DNA of 17,296 bases from a bacterium. GTDB taxonomy: Bacteria > UBP13 > UBA5359. The stretch covers positions 1-17,296 of the forward strand of contig JAQUEL010000042.1 of the NCBI GenBank assembly GCA_028685295.1. Reading direction: 5' to 3'. Below the pieces are notes generated by a model that ran no database searches, had not been told where the DNA came from, and saw only the letters and a program-made list of their open reading frames with translations. The stretch's first letter is position 1. The number at the start of each line of letters is the position of its first letter. Positions 15,181 through 17,296 of the stretch are shown one piece after another. The position numbers and the translations under genes were made by a program.

Positions 15181-16578
15181 CTATCTTTTATCCAGAGCGA
15201 TATACTTTCGTCGTGGTGTAATGCCCTTGTAAGCCGGCCGAATGATCTTGCCACCGCTGGTAAGCTCTTCTATGCGATGAGCACACCAGCCCACAATACG
15301 GCTGATGGCAAACAAAGGAGTAAATAGCTCCTTTGGTATATCCAGCATCCTATAAACGAATCCGGAATAAAAATCGACGTTTGCGCATACTCCTTTATAC
15401 ATTTTCCGCTTACGGTTGATGATTTCCGGTGCCATTTCCTCCACTTTAGCATATAGCCTGAACTCATCTTCAAGCCCCTTCTCTTTAGCCAGCGTCTCAG
15501 CATATTTTTTTAAAATTAACGCTCGTGGATCAGAAGCGGAATAGACCGCATGCCCAACACCATAGATCAAACCTGAGCGATCAAAAGCATCCTTATTCAG
15601 CAGACGAAGCAGATATTGCTCTATCTCACAATCATCCTCCCAATCATAAACCTGCTGTTTAAGCTCCTCCAGCATCTGAACCGTCTTTATATTTGCTCCG
15701 CCATGACGAGGCCCCTTAAGGGACCCTAACGCCGCCGCAACCGCAGAATAAGTATCTGTGCCGCTAGAAGATACTACATGCATAGTAAAAGATGAATTAT
15801 TTCCACCACCATGTTCCGCATGTAGTATCAGTGCAAGATCCAGCACACTAGCCTCCAGCTGTGAATACCGGCTATCCGAACGCAGCATATGCAGAATATT
15901 CTCCGCTGTAGATAATTCCAGCACAGGGCTGTGAATTACCAGGCTTTTGTTTTTGAAGTGATGAAGATATGCCTGATAAGAATAAACGGTAAGCGCAGGA
16001 AAGGCAGCAATCAGCTGCAAACTTTGCCGAAGAACATTGGAAATCGATATATCGTCCGGCCGGCTGTCAATAGCGTATAAAGCTAATACGCTTCGTGCCA
16101 GAGCGTTCATAATATCGTTGCTCGGCATTTCCAGAATCGCATCATGCACAAAGCCTTTAGGCAGCACCCGGTAAGCTCCCAGCCTTTCCTCAAACCGGCA
16201 TAGTTCATCTTTATCTGGAAGAGTGCCGAAGAGAAGGAGATAGCATGTTTCTTCAAACCCCAAACGCCTCTCTGCTGTGAAGCCTTCCACAAGATGTGCA
16301 ATATCTATACCTCTGTAAATAAGCTGTCCGGAAGCCGCAACAAACTCTTCTGCGTCAACATCGGATGCGATTACGTCGCCGATCTTAGTCAATCCGGCCA
16401 GAACACCCTTTCCGGATATATCTCGCAGCCCTCGTTTAACGTCATAGTTTGTATATAAAGATGCGTCCACCCTGCTGGCTGCTGCCGCTGCCCGGCCCCA
16501 GGAATCGATTAAGGCATCGGCCGTATTTTCAGTTTGGACTGCTCTTACAATGCTATCCTCATGGCATCGAATACTCAT
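15181..16578 (-). CDS. Citrate synthase (citrate/2-methylcitrate synthase family)
   Basis: It condenses oxaloacetate with acetyl-CoA to citrate and CoA, the entry step of the TCA cycle or glutamate synthesis. The catalytic triad is visible: His256 in HAEHGGGNNSSF, His343 in YGVGHAVYSASDPR and Asp402 in NVDFYSG. GPRHGGAN (289-296) and SRIVGWCAHRIEE (426-438) are conserved too. With 465 residues it is longer than the ~370-430 of most bacterial forms because of an N-terminal extension, as in clostridial homologues. Methylcitrate synthase activity cannot be excluded. ATG 16576-16578 follows AAGGAT with a suitable gap. No aconitase or isocitrate dehydrogenase gene is adjacent. Confidence 0.93.
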   Translation of the reverse strand: MSIRCHEDSIVRAVQTENTADALIDSWGRAAAAASRVDASLYTNYDVKRGLRDISGKGVLAGLTKIGDVIASDVDAEEFVAASGQLIYRGIDIAHLVEGFTAERRLGFEETCYLLLFGTLPDKDELCRFEERLGAYRVLPKGFVHDAILEMPSNDIMNALARSVLALYAIDSRPDDISISNVLRQSLQLIAAFPALTVYSYQAYLHHFKNKSLVIHSPVLELSTAENILHMLRSDSRYSQLEASVLDLALILHAEHGGGNNSSFTMHVVSSSGTDTYSAVAAALGSLKGPRHGGANIKTVQMLEELKQQVYDWEDDCEIEQYLLRLLNKDAFDRSGLIYGVGHAVYSASDPRALILKKYAETLAKEKGLEDEFRLYAKVEEMAPEIINRKRKMYKGVCANVDFYSGFVYRMLDIPKELFTPLFAISRIVGWCAHRIEELTSGGKIIRPAYKGITPRRKYIALDKR

Positions 16579-16610
16579 TCAATCATCCTTTCTACTGTTC
16601 ATATTGATTT

Positions 16611-16640
16611 ATTATACTTGATTGTTTGATCTAATTGCAA
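16611..16640 (-). promoter_or_regulatory. Predicted sigma-70/SigA promoter of citrate synthase
   Basis: On the minus strand TTGCAA (16635-16640) and a perfect TATAAT (16611-16616) are 18 bases apart, about 32 bases upstream of the start codon. The -35 box lies within the tandem 11-bp repeat. Confidence 0.62.
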
Positions 16641-16652
16641 ACTAATTGCAAA
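16631..16652. repeat. Tandem 11-bp repeat over the citrate synthase -35 region
   Basis: CTAATTGCAAA occurs twice head to tail (16631-16641 and 16642-16652) without mismatch. The period is close to one turn of DNA, so two copies would present the same face to a regulator. Confidence 0.85.
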
Positions 16653-17127
16653 AGTCTGTTTCAGATGCTTTTTTACGTAAGGCATCATAAAGTCCGTCTT
16701 TGCAAAACTTAAGATCCCTGATTTGACATACAATAAAGAAATACCATCCAACCCCGCTGTGCAGATGGAATTGACGATGAACGTTGACGGCATTTCCATT
16801 GCTTACAAGCCCTTCCCCTGAAATAGGCTGGACAAGGGAACCTTCCGTTCACTCATCAGCAAGGCCGCTCTCCCTCTGTTCTAGAGGAATAATGGCCTTA
16901 CTTTTCTTCGTTTTGCTGCCAAAAGCCAGGATATGGGTAGTTTCTCCGTATCCGGTGTCCTGCATGTTATATATGTTAAATGTAAACTCCTGACCCCAAT
17001 TTTAAACCATGTTTTAGATGATATGCGTATTGCCGCGGCGGATAAAATGGACGGTCTTTTGCTATAAGTTTAGATGTAAGTCCAAAATGAAGGGCTCCGA
17101 AGAAAACCCCAAAACCCGCTTGAATAC

Positions 17128-17203
<76 letters not shown>

Positions 17204-17222
17204 GCGCGTGGAAAAATAAAAA

Positions 17223-17296
17223 TGGAGCGGGAGACGGGATTCGAACCCGCGACCCCCAGCTTGGAAGGCTAGGGCTCTAGCCAACTGAGCTACTCC
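17223..17296 (-). tRNA. tRNA-Gly (anticodon TCC), cut by the window edge
   Basis: The minus strand carries the D arm TAGCTCAG, an anticodon loop CTTCCAA with TCC, a T arm GGTTCGAATCC and an encoded CCA at 17223-17225. The first bases of the 5' acceptor strand, expected GCG before GGAG, lie beyond the right edge. It is 19 bases from tRNA-Arg, so the two are probably co-transcribed. Confidence 0.93.

Larger units (their letters stand above)
16579..17127. other. Gene-free stretch before the tRNA genes
   Basis: These 549 bases contain the citrate synthase promoter and its tandem repeat near the left end. Beyond ~16660 I see only short frames without ribosome binding sites or familiar protein sequence, and no clear terminator hairpin after tRNA-Arg. 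Confidence 0.6.

Noticed and set aside
16599-16799. A 66-codon minus-strand frame upstream of citrate synthase
   Set aside because: It runs through the well-formed promoter and tandem repeat and has no recognisable sequence.

Overview
The window looks like a piece of a bacterial chromosome with roughly half G+C. Strong AGGAGG-type ribosome binding sites, tRNA genes with encoded CCA ends, a YclM/LysC-type aspartate kinase and a citrate synthase closest to those I know from Clostridia suggest a Firmicutes (Clostridia-like) bacterium. This placement is an inference from protein style, not from a marker gene. It holds 13 confident protein genes and two tRNA genes, one of them cut by the right edge.

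Left part (1-8037): a short stretch with two exact 19-bp repeats that resembles the end of an IS21-type element. It is followed by a leftward cysteine desulfurase and, divergently, a membrane sensor histidine kinase without a response regulator. Next come an aspartate kinase and a TadE-like/TadG-like pair of small membrane-anchored surface proteins, whose second member carries a Gly-Asn repeat region. A leftward class III aminotransferase ends directly against the TadG-like gene, with no base between the stop codons.

Centre (8038-14111): a 306-bp divergent intergenic region with a perfect 20-bp palindrome precedes a compact rightward operon. It encodes an SDR-type nucleotide-sugar epimerase/dehydratase in which Asn replaces the catalytic Tyr, a DegT/StrS sugar aminotransferase that probably starts at CTG, a beta-keto acid cleavage enzyme (BKACE, DUF849), a NeuD/PglD-like left-handed beta-helix acyltransferase and a family 2 glycosyltransferase. 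The last four genes overlap one another. The set reads as a pathway that builds an acylated amino sugar and transfers it. The BKACE could supply an unusual acyl-CoA to the acyltransferase. This is the most interesting part of the window. A free-standing PolB-like 3'-5' exonuclease and a large hairpin follow.

Right part (14112-17296): a secreted protein of unknown function, a convergent citrate synthase with a good promoter that carries a tandem 11-bp repeat, 549 bp without a convincing gene, and leftward tRNA-Arg(TCT) and tRNA-Gly(TCC) genes.
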